Positions 1 through 5,390 are shown, numbered from the stretch's first letter. The stretch is 5,507 bases of DNA from Treponema sp. (GCA_009780545.1 WQZW01000126.1:1-5507), one strand, 5' to 3'. The notes: generated from the letters alone by a model not told the origin. Translations and numbers: made by a program.

Positions 1-112
1 CCGCCCAGATTCCGAAGTCGGCGATTTCCTTTTTCGCCGCCTTTATGTCGGCCTGAAATTCAGGCGAGTCGAAGGACGAGTACAGATCGTCCAGGTTCCA
101 GCGTTGGTTCAT
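1..112 (-). CDS. pepF: Oligoendopeptidase F-like M3 peptidase, N-terminal fragment
   Basis: Only the first 37 codons are present; the gene runs off the left edge of the window. The visible N-terminus carries WNLDDLYSSFDSPEF at residues 5-19, which matches the characteristic opening of M3B oligoendopeptidases (PepF family: a W-x-L-x-D-L-Y start followed by a short F-x-S-x-E-F helix). Members of that family are cytoplasmic zinc metallopeptidases that hydrolyse short peptides. The HExxH zinc motif lies far downstream and cannot be seen here. The ATG at 112-110 is chosen because an AAAGGAGG Shine-Dalgarno (plus-strand 118-125) sits five bases upstream. The frame stays open upstream to an ATG at 295, but that stretch reads as non-protein and has no ribosome site. 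The gene is transcribed away from everything else in the window. The family call rests on a short stretch, so it is likely but not certain. Confidence 0.72.
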   Translation of the reverse strand, partial: MNQRWNLDDLYSSFDSPEFQADIKAAKKEIADFGIWA

Positions 113-117
113 TGTTT

Positions 118-178
118 CCTCCTTTCGCGCTTGCACGCGACCGCCTTCAGTATACCACGCCGGAGGACTTTTGGTCGA
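118..178 (-). promoter_or_regulatory. Promoter and ribosome binding site of the pepF-like gene
   Basis: Read on the minus strand, TATACT (plus-strand 149-154) is preceded by TGG, giving an extended -10 element. A weak -35 match, TCGACC (173-178), lies 18 bases upstream. A transcript would begin near position 142, giving a leader of about 30 bases that contains the strong AAAGGAGG Shine-Dalgarno at 118-125. The geometry is ordinary for a housekeeping sigma-70 gene. The -35 is poor, so recognition would rely mainly on the extended -10. Confidence 0.5.
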
Positions 179-376
179 TAGCCTTGGGGCTTGAGAATCC
201 CCGCCGCCCGAGCGCGGCAAGACAGTCCACGGCCAATGTACGCAGGGCCGATAATGCCGCCGGATTGCTTCGTCTTGCTCGCAGATTTCAGTCATGGCCA
301 AATACCGGCATAAACGGGCGGGTTTTCAAAGCGGAGCCAAAAGGAGGGCCGGGAACACGGAAGACCGAGTGCATTT
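179..376. other. Intergenic stretch with no recognised feature
   Basis: No credible gene was seen on either strand. A plus-strand frame is open from 112 to 408, but it starts on a TTG inside the pepF ribosome-site region, lacks a Shine-Dalgarno and reads as arginine/alanine-rich filler. One small GGGG...CCCC inverted repeat occurs around 185-201 and has no T-run. Nothing here explains why this part of the genome is not coding. Confidence 0.4.
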
Positions 377-1006
377 TTATGGAAGAAAATTCTTGGCATA
401 CTCGTTAAATCTGCCGTTAACGTTGTCGCTCCTTCTGATGTTTCCTCAATTTGCACACCAAAAGTTATGATCGCCTGAATATTGGGGAAAATATATATCT
501 ATGGTTTTATACACGGAGAAGCTTCTTCCTTTTCTTTCAACTTCAATTAACAGACTGCTGTCTATTAGAGCAATATTTGTAACAACCGATGGTCTTCCTG
601 AAGCGGTAAAATATTCCGCAAAAAACTAGGGGGACAAGCGTCTACGCATATAAAATGCGATGTTGTCTTTTTCAACAAAAACATCTGCTTCCAATATTGC
701 TCCCGATAACCCAAATATCCCCTCTCCGTTAAGATACAAGGCGCTGTCCCTGTATTCGCCGGCGAGGGGCTTGTCTGCGCCATGTCAAATGTTGCCCTGT
801 CGGATAAAGTTACCTCCATCGGCGTTAATCGCGGTTTACCTTTTTAGTCCTGTCAAGCCTTTTGACCTAAGGCCCTTGATCCGTAAGCCCTTCGCCCCCG
901 TCGCAGTCTTTGGGATATCCGTCGCCCCAAATGAATCGCCGGCCGTAACCGGGGTGAACGCCGTTTCCGGCAAGAACCGGTCTTCGCTTGACACTGCGGG
1001 GCTTGT
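377..1006 (-). pseudogene. Decayed gene of unknown function with four in-frame stops
   Basis: One minus-strand frame from 1006 to the TAA at 379-377 reads like protein throughout but is interrupted by TAA (838-836), TGA (787-785), TAG (628-626) and TGA (448-446). The most protein-like pieces are 784-629 (52 codons, including GEGIFGLSGAILEADVFVEK), 625-449 (59 codons, including LLIEVERKGRSFSVYKTIDI) and the tail 445-380 (22 codons, ending NEYAKNFLP). They alternate hydrophobic and polar residues as beta-rich domains do. No frameshift is needed to join them. The 5' part (1006-839) is less convincing and contains a KGLRI/KGLRS/KGLTG repeat; it may not belong to the same gene. No family is recognised, and no start codon with a ribosome site was found. 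The region is visibly more AT-rich than its neighbours, which suggests acquired or ageing DNA. Alternatives are a chance open frame or sequencing errors. Confidence 0.45.
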
Positions 1007-1016
1007 TTACTAGAAT
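988..1016 (+). promoter_or_regulatory. Near-consensus sigma-70 promoter of the DUF4912 operon
   Basis: The -35 box TTGACA (988-993, 6/6 match) is followed by exactly 17 bases and the -10 box TAGAAT (1011-1016, 5/6). The predicted transcription start is about 1022-1024, only about five bases before the ATG at 1028. The mRNA would therefore be leaderless or nearly so. This is the best promoter match in the window and sits immediately before a three-gene operon on the same strand. Confidence 0.7.
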
Positions 1017-1027
1017 GTGCAAGGTCT

Positions 1028-1660
1028 ATGGGTGTCGAGTATCAGATAATTTCCTATCTTGAGAGCCTGAGCAACGGCGAGCTTGCGGAGCTTGCTAGGG
1101 GCAAGGGGCTGTTTCTTCCCCCCTCGTTGGATCGGATTTTTGTCATAGGCGAACTTCTGGAGCTGGAACTGGAGCGGGAGGAAGGACAGGCGGAGGAACG
1201 GGCCGAGGATGCGGGAAAGGAGCCTTCCCCGGTTTCGGCCCTGCCGGAAGACTACGACCTCTGCTACGTCGACGTCCTCGTCCGGGATCCTTCCTGGGTT
1301 TTCGTATTCTGGGAGGAGAAGAAAAGGCCGGTCTACCTCAATGCCGAGGACGACCGCCTGCCCAAGGGGAGGTGCCTGCATGTGATTCCCCTAACTCCGG
1401 ACAATCCCCAACCGCCTTTTACCGTCGAGCTCAGGCCGGGCGACCGGTCGATGTACCTGGGAATCCCCGAGGATCTCGGCCGGTACTTCAGGATAGATCT
1501 CTGCGCGACGGGCCCCGACGGGCCGTTTCCCATCGCCGGTTCCCATCCCTTCAGGCTTCCGGCTTTGCGATCGCCGGTTTCGGCCGTAAGCTCGGAGAAT
1601 CCCCCTTCCGGATCGGCTTTCGACCGTTGGGAACGGCTGGGCTGGCAGAAGGAGCGGTAG
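1028..1660 (+). CDS. DUF4912 domain protein with Rho-N/SAP-like N-terminus
   Basis: This 210-residue protein has no signal peptide or membrane segment, so it is predicted cytoplasmic. Residues about 9-46 (YLESLSNGELAELARGKG followed by FVIGELLELE) resemble the small helical Rho-N/SAP-like module often fused to DUF4912. Residues 47-70 are a charged, glutamate-rich linker. Residues about 72-178 form the DUF4912 domain, marked by YDLCYVDVLVRDPSWVFVFWE at 76-96, in which RDPSWVFVFWE is the family hallmark. DUF4912 has no established enzymatic role; it is commonly encoded beside GH57/DUF1957 proteins, as here, and is thought to relate to polysaccharide. The ATG at 1028 has only AAGG (1021-1024) three bases upstream, too close for a normal ribosome site, and lies next to the predicted transcription start. 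The next in-frame alternative starts fall inside the N-terminal module. Its last codons contain the Shine-Dalgarno of the next gene, three bases downstream. Confidence 0.85.
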   Translation: MGVEYQIISYLESLSNGELAELARGKGLFLPPSLDRIFVIGELLELELEREEGQAEERAEDAGKEPSPVSALPEDYDLCYVDVLVRDPSWVFVFWEEKKRPVYLNAEDDRLPKGRCLHVIPLTPDNPQPPFTVELRPGDRSMYLGIPEDLGRYFRIDLCATGPDGPFPIAGSHPFRLPALRSPVSAVSSENPPSGSAFDRWERLGWQKER

Positions 1661-1663
1661 GAT

Positions 1664-3337
1664 ATGGCCGAAAGCTACGCCGTTTCGCTGGTGCTCGACG
1701 CCCATTTTCCCTTCGTTCGCGATCCCGTTCCCCGACCTGCCCTGCCGGAGGGCAACTTTGCGGGAGCGGAGGGGAATGCGGAACTTATCCGGCGGTGGCA
1801 GGAGCGGTATTCCGGACAGAACCCTGCCGACCTGTGCCTTTCCTCGGCGGAAGAAGGCCTCTTCTTCGATGCGATCTCTGAAACCTACCTTCCCCTTTTG
1901 GGAATGATGGACCGACTGGAAAACGACTGCGTTCCCTTCCGCCTCGGCCTTGCCCTTTCCCCGCTTCTGGCGGAGATGCTGGAGGACGAACTCCTGATGC
2001 GGAAATACGAGGCCCACCTGGACCAGCAGATCGCCTTCGGTATCGAGGAAGTCGGACGGCTGAGCGCGGGAAACGGGGATGCGACCCTTGCCGCCGACTA
2101 TCTGGACCAGGCCGTGGAGCGGCGGGCGGCCTTTTCCGTCCGTTACGGCAGGGACATCATGAAAGCCCTGGCCCACTACGGCCGCAAGGAACGGTTGGAC
2201 ATACTGGCGACCTCGGCGACCGGCGCCTTCCTGCCTTTTCTCTGCCGGTTCCCGGAGGCGCTTCAGGCCCAGATCGAGGTCGGGCTTTCCTCCTGCAGGA
2301 ACGGTTTCGAGATTTCGCCCCAGGGATTCTGGCTTCCGTGCCTCGGCTGGTCGGGCGAGCTGGAACCTTTCCTCAAGGCCAACGGCTTCGACTTTACCGT
2401 CATCGACGGCGGCGGTTTCCTGGCAGGCAGGCCGGCGCCCTCCAGGGGCAGCTTCTTTCCGGTAAGGACCGAGGGCGGACTTCTGGTACTTGCCAGGGAC
2501 GGACATGCAGCGGACGACATCCGGGCCTTCAGGAGGGAGGGACCCTACCGGGACAACGGCCGGGATGCGGGCCACGAACTGCCCGCCGAACTGATCGCCC
2601 CTTTCATCGCCCGCAACGGGGCAAGGTGCCAGACCGGCTACAAGTACTGGGGAGCCGGAAGAATCCCCTACATGCCGGAGCGGGCCAAGCTGGCCGCCGC
2701 CGAGCATGCCAGGTTCTTCCTGGAGAACCGCCGCCTCCGGCTTGCCGAGGCCGCCGCCCGGATGAACGAACAGCCGATCAGCCTGTACGCCGGGTCCGCC
2801 GACGACTTCGGCCTTAACTGGCACGAGGGCACCCACTTTCTGGAAAGCCTCTTTAGGCTCGGCCGGCACTACCGGGAACTCAGGTTCGTCTCGCTGCCTG
2901 AGTACCTCTGCCGTCAGCCGATCTCTTCCATAGAAGTATCTTCCCCGGAGTTCTCGTCATGGGGGCCGGGCGGTTTCGCCGAGTCCTGGCTGGACTCCCC
3001 CAACGACTGGCTGTACCGGCACCTCAACCGGGCGGCCGAACGCATGGTCGAGCTGCTCCTCCGCTTTTCCGGCAACTCCTGGGTGATGGAACGGGCGCTG
3101 AACCAGGCGGCACGGGAACTGCTCGTCGCGCAGTCCTCCGACTGGGCTTTCATGCTCCGGGGGAACGAGCATGCGGCCTTTGCCCGGCAGAAGGTGGAAA
3201 CCGCCCTGGGGAACTTTACCGCGATATACCGGTCGATGCTGGCCGGCCGCATATCGGCGGCCCAGCTTACCGAACTGGAGCAAAACTGCGGAGTTTTTGC
3301 GGATATTAATTACAGGGTTTTCAAGTGGAATCACTGA
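1664..3337 (+). CDS. GH57/DUF1957-family protein, probable catalytically inactive
   Basis: This 557-residue cytoplasmic protein is of the length expected for a GH57 alpha-glucan branching enzyme-like protein. Family landmarks appear in order: LDAHFPFVRDP (11-21), the ISETYLPLL helix (71-79), ALSPLLAEML (97-106), TSATGAFLP (183-191), GFWLPCLGW (221-229), YRDNGRDAG (295-303), TGYKYW (324-329), ADDFGLNWHEGTHFLE (379-394), then the C-terminal helical domain with SSWGPGGF (431-438), ELLVAQSSDWAF (485-496) and NCGVFADINYRVF (541-553). The usual catalytic positions look substituted. The Glu nucleophile of G-x-W-L-P-E is Cys226, the Asp of D-A-E-L-F-G is Ser378, the H of H-x-H-x-P-F is Asp12, the TH of the A-T-H-x-F-L-P motif is T-G (Gly187), and F-G-H-W-W is F-G-L-N-W. 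The fold is therefore probably kept and the glycosyltransfer chemistry lost, implying a glucan-binding or regulatory role. The ATG is supported by AGAAGGAG nine bases upstream, within the preceding gene, which suggests coupled translation. The inactivity call depends on alignment from memory. Confidence 0.85.
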   Translation: MAESYAVSLVLDAHFPFVRDPVPRPALPEGNFAGAEGNAELIRRWQERYSGQNPADLCLSSAEEGLFFDAISETYLPLLGMMDRLENDCVPFRLGLALSPLLAEMLEDELLMRKYEAHLDQQIAFGIEEVGRLSAGNGDATLAADYLDQAVERRAAFSVRYGRDIMKALAHYGRKERLDILATSATGAFLPFLCRFPEALQAQIEVGLSSCRNGFEISPQGFWLPCLGWSGELEPFLKANGFDFTVIDGGGFLAGRPAPSRGSFFPVRTEGGLLVLARDGHAADDIRAFRREGPYRDNGRDAGHELPAELIAPFIARNGARCQTGYKYWGAGRIPYMPERAKLAAAEHARFFLENRRLRLAEAAARMNEQPISLYAGSADDFGLNWHEGTHFLESLFRLGRHYRELRFVSLPEYLCRQPISSIEVSSPEFSSWGPGGFAESWLDSPNDWLYRHLNRAAERMVELLLRFSGNSWVMERALNQAARELLVAQSSDWAFMLRGNEHAAFARQKVETALGNFTAIYRSMLAGRISAAQLTELEQNCGVFADINYRVFKWNH

Positions 3338-3358
3338 CGGACGAGGAGGAAGGAAGGA

Positions 3359-3679
3359 ATGACCTTTAGCGAAAGGATGAAGGAACTGCTGGAGCAGGGA
3401 GTCGAGGCGTCCAAGGAATTCGCCGTGAAGGCCGGGGCCAAGGCCCAGGACCTCGGCGAGCGCGGGGTGCTGATGCTGGAGATCAAACAGCTGGAAGCCC
3501 GTGCCAAGCGGCTGCTCGGTCGGCTGGGCACCGAGACCTACCGCGTTCTCGGCGAGCTCGGGAGGGAAAGCCTGGACAGGGAGGAAGCCGGGATCAAGCT
3601 TCTCCTCGACGAGCTGGCCGGCATCCAGGCCGCCGTCGACGGCAAGGAAGCCGAGCTGAAGGCCAGAAAAACGAACTGA
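3359..3679 (+). CDS. Small coiled-coil protein of unknown function
   Basis: This is a 106-residue, highly charged, almost entirely helical protein without cysteine, signal peptide or membrane segment. An N-terminal amphipathic stretch (TFSERMKELLEQGVEASKEF, residues 2-21) is followed by long heptad-like runs of Leu/Ile/Ala separated by Glu, Lys and Arg (about 35-103), for example LEIKQLEARAKRLLGRLG. A coiled-coil oligomer is the likely structure. I do not recognise a named family, although small proteins of this look are familiar from treponeme genomes. The start is firm: purine-rich Shine-Dalgarno sequences (AGGAGG at 3344-3349 and AGGAAGG at 3351-3357) immediately precede the ATG. It lies 21 bases after the GH57-like gene and shares its operon, so a partnership with the GH57/DUF4912 pair is a reasonable guess. 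Function is unknown. Confidence 0.8.
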   Translation: MTFSERMKELLEQGVEASKEFAVKAGAKAQDLGERGVLMLEIKQLEARAKRLLGRLGTETYRVLGELGRESLDREEAGIKLLLDELAGIQAAVDGKEAELKARKTN

Positions 3680-3715
3680 GCCGGGCGTCCTCGGCTTGGA
3701 CGGGAAACCTACCAT

Positions 3716-3758
3716 CCGCCGTAGGCGGGCAGGATCGGCGGGGCAAAACTCCGCGCCG
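3716..3758 (+). other. Two stable RNA hairpins in the intergenic leader/trailer
   Basis: Two hairpins can be folded by hand between the coiled-coil gene and the terminator. The first is CCGCC (3716-3720), a three-base loop GTA, and GGCGG (3724-3728). The second pairs 3736-3743 with 3750-3758 as eight base pairs with one bulged G at 3753 and loop CAAAAC. A further option pairs CCGCGC (3751-3756) with GCGCGG (3778-3783), which would take two G residues from the 5' arm of the downstream terminator. This may be the 3' trailer of the upstream operon, a small RNA, or an attenuating leader. No known riboswitch class was convincingly matched. Confidence 0.4.
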
Positions 3759-3781
3759 TGGTCGTAGCAAGTCCGGAGCGC

Positions 3782-3811
3782 GGGGGGTTGTCCCCCCTCC
3801 TTTTTTGTTTT
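3782..3811 (+). terminator. Intrinsic terminator of the DUF4912-GH57-coiled-coil operon
   Basis: GGGGGG (3782-3787), loop TTGT (3788-3791) and CCCCCC (3792-3797) form a six-pair all-GC stem, followed by TCC and a T-rich tract TTTTTTGTTTT (3801-3811). This is a classic Rho-independent terminator placed about 100 bases after the stop of the coiled-coil gene. The T-tract ends only 11 bases before the ATG of the PilZ gene, so the terminator either ends the upstream operon or conditionally limits entry into the PilZ gene. Confidence 0.8.
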
Positions 3812-3816
3812 ATCCT
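3788..3816 (+). promoter_or_regulatory. Possible promoter of the PilZ gene overlapping the terminator
   Basis: TTGTCC (3788-3793, 4/6 to the -35 consensus) is separated by 17 bases from TATCCT (3811-3816, 4/6 to the -10 consensus). Transcription would start at about 3823, the A of the PilZ start codon, giving a leaderless mRNA. The match is modest. It is offered because the gene needs a promoter after the terminator, no better one is visible, and there is no Shine-Dalgarno before 3823. Confidence 0.35.
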
Positions 3817-3822
3817 TTTCTC

Positions 3823-4596
3823 ATGGACGACAATAAAGGAGATTCGGAGTTTGCGGGAAAGAAGGTGTTCTTCCTGTTTCCTTCGGCAACGGTGCAGAAC
3901 GGGGTCATTCCCGAACTGGTGCAGAACGAGTACGAGGTGTACCTGGCATACAACAAGGACACGATACGGCGGGTACTGAGGAAGTACCCGGATTCCATCG
4001 TCCTTGTCGATACCGGCGAGAAGATGCCGGAGCGGGAATGGGAACAGTGGGTAAGGACGGTGATGAAGGCGCCGGACACCGCGAGCATCGCCATCGGCGT
4101 GGTAACGACCCATGGCGAGGCGGCCCTGAAGGGCAAGTACCTCGGCGAGCTGAAGGTCGCCGCCGGCTTCACCATCCTGGGGCAGGACATGGCGGCCAAC
4201 ATCAGGACGGTTTTCGAGGCGCTTCATGGGCTGGACGCCAAGGGGCGGAGGAAGTACGTCCGGGCGGCCGACCTGGACGGCAACGCGACGATCAACATTC
4301 CGATAAACGGCGAATTCGTCAAGGGCAGGGTGAGGGACATCAGCGCGGTGGGCATTTCCTTCGATCTGGAAGACAGCCCGGCCATAGAGAAAAACTCCGT
4401 CCTTAAGGACGTGCAGATCGTGCTGCAGTCAGGCAGGGTCAACGTCGAGGGCATCCTCTTCGGTTCGAGAGAGGGGAAAACGGAAACCATCTACGTGATG
4501 CTCTTCGCCCAGAAGACGGATTTCGAGGCGAGGGCCAAGATACGCAAGCACGTCCAGCATGCCCTGCAGTCCCGGATGGACCTCGAGCTGCGGTAG
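3823..4596 (+). CDS. PilZ domain protein with N-terminal receiver-like half
   Basis: This 257-residue soluble protein probably senses cyclic-di-GMP. The PilZ domain occupies about residues 142-235 and keeps both ligand-binding motifs: RKYVR (Arg143-Arg147, R-x-x-x-R) and DISAVG (172-177, D-x-S-x-x-G). The N-terminal half alternates strands and helices like a response-regulator receiver (KKVFFLFPS at 13-21, DSIVLVDTG at 57-65). It lacks the acidic pair normally found after the first strand, so phosphorylation is doubtful although Asp63 ends the third strand. A helical tail (about 234-257) follows. The ATG at 3823 is preferred because residues 1-12 read naturally; an upstream TTG at 3805 would lie in the terminator T-tract. 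There is no Shine-Dalgarno, only a pyrimidine-rich stretch, which fits leaderless or S1-assisted initiation. A GTG further in, at the lysine-rich KKVFF segment, is a less likely start because it would remove the first strand. The methyltransferase gene follows after 12 bases. Confidence 0.88.
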   Translation: MDDNKGDSEFAGKKVFFLFPSATVQNGVIPELVQNEYEVYLAYNKDTIRRVLRKYPDSIVLVDTGEKMPEREWEQWVRTVMKAPDTASIAIGVVTTHGEAALKGKYLGELKVAAGFTILGQDMAANIRTVFEALHGLDAKGRRKYVRAADLDGNATINIPINGEFVKGRVRDISAVGISFDLEDSPAIEKNSVLKDVQIVLQSGRVNVEGILFGSREGKTETIYVMLFAQKTDFEARAKIRKHVQHALQSRMDLELR

Positions 4597-4608
4597 GCGG
4601 ACGGTGCC

Positions 4609-5343
4609 ATGCGTCTGTCCGACGTCGAGGTGGTACTGTGCCGGCCGGCGGAGGCCGGCAACGTGGGGGCGGTCTGCAGGGCGATGAAGAACATGGGGCT
4701 CGGCCGGCTTTCCCTCGTGGCGTCGGCCGAACTCGACGTCGGCAAGCTGCTCGCACGGGCGGTCCATGCCGGCGACGTTTGGGAAAAGGCCCGAACCTTC
4801 GACGGCCTTGCCCCGGCGGTCCGGGATTGTTCCCTGGTGATCGGGACCACCTGCCGGCGGGGGGCGAAACGGAAGACCAGCATGAAGCCCGCCGACCTTG
4901 CCGACTTCCTGGCCCGCAGGGAGGAAACCGGGAACGTCGCCCTGGTCTTCGGCAACGAACGCACCGGCCTTGAGGAGGCCGAACTGGACCTCTGCAACCT
5001 GGCCTCCCACATCCCGGTATCCGCCGACTTCCCCTCGCTGAACCTTTCCCACGCCGTACAGGTTTACGCCTACGAACTGTTCCTTGCCGCAGGCGGGGCG
5101 GAAAACGCCTCGGTGAAGGGCGAATGGGTTCCGCTGGACCGGAACGCCGCCGAGCTGCTCGCCGGGGAGATCTGCGACATCCTGACATTCCCGGGCTTTT
5201 CTGGGCGGCAAGGCAGGGAAGGCCGGGAACGATTCCTGTGCGACCTGGTCTGCCGTGCCGGCCTTACCGAGCGGGAGGGCCGCTACCTGGCGGAGCTGTT
5301 CGGCAAGGCGGTCCAAACGGTCGAAGGCCGTTTGGACCATTGA
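4609..5343 (+). CDS. trmJ: TrmJ-like tRNA 2'-O-methyltransferase (SpoU/TrmH superfamily)
   Basis: This 244-residue protein has the length and motif order of bacterial TrmJ, which methylates the 2'-OH of residue 32 in the tRNA anticodon loop using S-adenosylmethionine through a trefoil-knot (SPOUT) fold. Motif 1 is EAGNVGAVCRAMKNMG (15-30), with Asn18 and the catalytic-type Arg24. A GTTCRRG segment is at 79-85. Motif 2 is ALVFGNERTGL (111-121). Motif 3 is IPVSADFPSLNLSHAVQVYA (135-154), which forms the knot and cofactor pocket. The C-terminal 195-240 helical part resembles the TrmJ dimerisation extension. Other SpoU members share these motifs, so the exact target nucleotide is an inference. 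The ATG at 4609 follows the PilZ stop by 12 bases with an imperfect Shine-Dalgarno AGGCGG (4595-4600) overlapping that stop, so it is probably co-transcribed and translationally coupled. Its last codons encode one arm of a terminator hairpin. Confidence 0.85.
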   Translation: MRLSDVEVVLCRPAEAGNVGAVCRAMKNMGLGRLSLVASAELDVGKLLARAVHAGDVWEKARTFDGLAPAVRDCSLVIGTTCRRGAKRKTSMKPADLADFLARREETGNVALVFGNERTGLEEAELDLCNLASHIPVSADFPSLNLSHAVQVYAYELFLAAGGAENASVKGEWVPLDRNAAELLAGEICDILTFPGFSGRQGREGRERFLCDLVCRAGLTEREGRYLAELFGKAVQTVEGRLDH

Positions 5344-5351
5344 CCTTTTTT
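5310..5351 (+). terminator. Intrinsic terminator overlapping the end of trmJ
   Basis: GGTCCAAACGG (5310-5320) and CCGTTTGGACC (5328-5338) are perfect 11-base inverted repeats with a seven-base loop (5321-5327), followed seven bases later by six T residues (5346-5351). The entire stem is within coding sequence, encoding the last residues of the methyltransferase, and the stop codon lies between stem and T-run. The spacing to the T-run is somewhat long for an ideal terminator, but the perfect long stem makes it convincing as the end of the PilZ-trmJ unit. Confidence 0.7.
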
Positions 5352-5381
5352 CGGAAAACCGGTACCCTGATTTCGACCGAA

Positions 5382-5390
5382 TGCTAAAAT
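5382..5390 (+). promoter_or_regulatory. Extended -10 promoter candidate for the last gene
   Basis: TGC followed by TAAAAT (5385-5390) gives an extended -10 element with a 5/6 match. No good -35 box lies 16-18 bases upstream. Transcription would begin near 5397, giving a leader of about 30 bases with the Shine-Dalgarno AAGGAG at 5414-5419. TTGACG at 5405-5410 is also present but has no -10 box at the right spacing. Confidence 0.4.

Noticed and set aside
113..295. Upstream extension of the pepF-like gene to an ATG at 295
   Set aside because: The extra 61 residues do not resemble the family and cross a promoter and a strong Shine-Dalgarno that both point to the ATG at 112.
446..787. In-frame TGA codons as selenocysteine or recoded tryptophan
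   Set aside because: TAA and TAG stops also interrupt the same frame, no selenocysteine insertion hairpin was seen, and neighbouring genes use TGA as a normal stop.
565..819. Minus-strand 84-codon open frame starting with ATG
   Set aside because: It overlaps the broken gene in another frame, has no Shine-Dalgarno, and its translation is rich in Cys and His with no protein-like pattern; the frame with stops reads far better.
972..984. Near-palindrome AAGAACCGGTCTT upstream of the operon -35 box as an operator
   Set aside because: It is one base off symmetry, occurs once, and short GC-centred palindromes are expected by chance in this composition.
660..1013. Plus-strand 117-codon open frame before the DUF4912 gene
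   Set aside because: It lacks a ribosome site, runs through the operon promoter, and its proline/serine-rich translation looks like the complement of the minus-strand decayed gene.
1391..2869. Long minus-strand open frame (492 codons) opposite the GH57-like gene
   Set aside because: It is an antisense shadow of GC-rich coding sequence: glycine/proline/arginine-rich, with no ribosome site or recognisable domain, while the plus strand encodes a clear family protein.
3736..3783. Cyclic-di-GMP-I (GEMM) riboswitch upstream of the PilZ gene
   Set aside because: Only short fragments resemble the consensus; the conserved core order and the paired stems of the class could not be laid out.
3805..3822. 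TTG at 3805 as start of the PilZ gene
   Set aside because: It lies inside the terminator T-tract with no ribosome site, and the added six residues are simply translated T-rich DNA.
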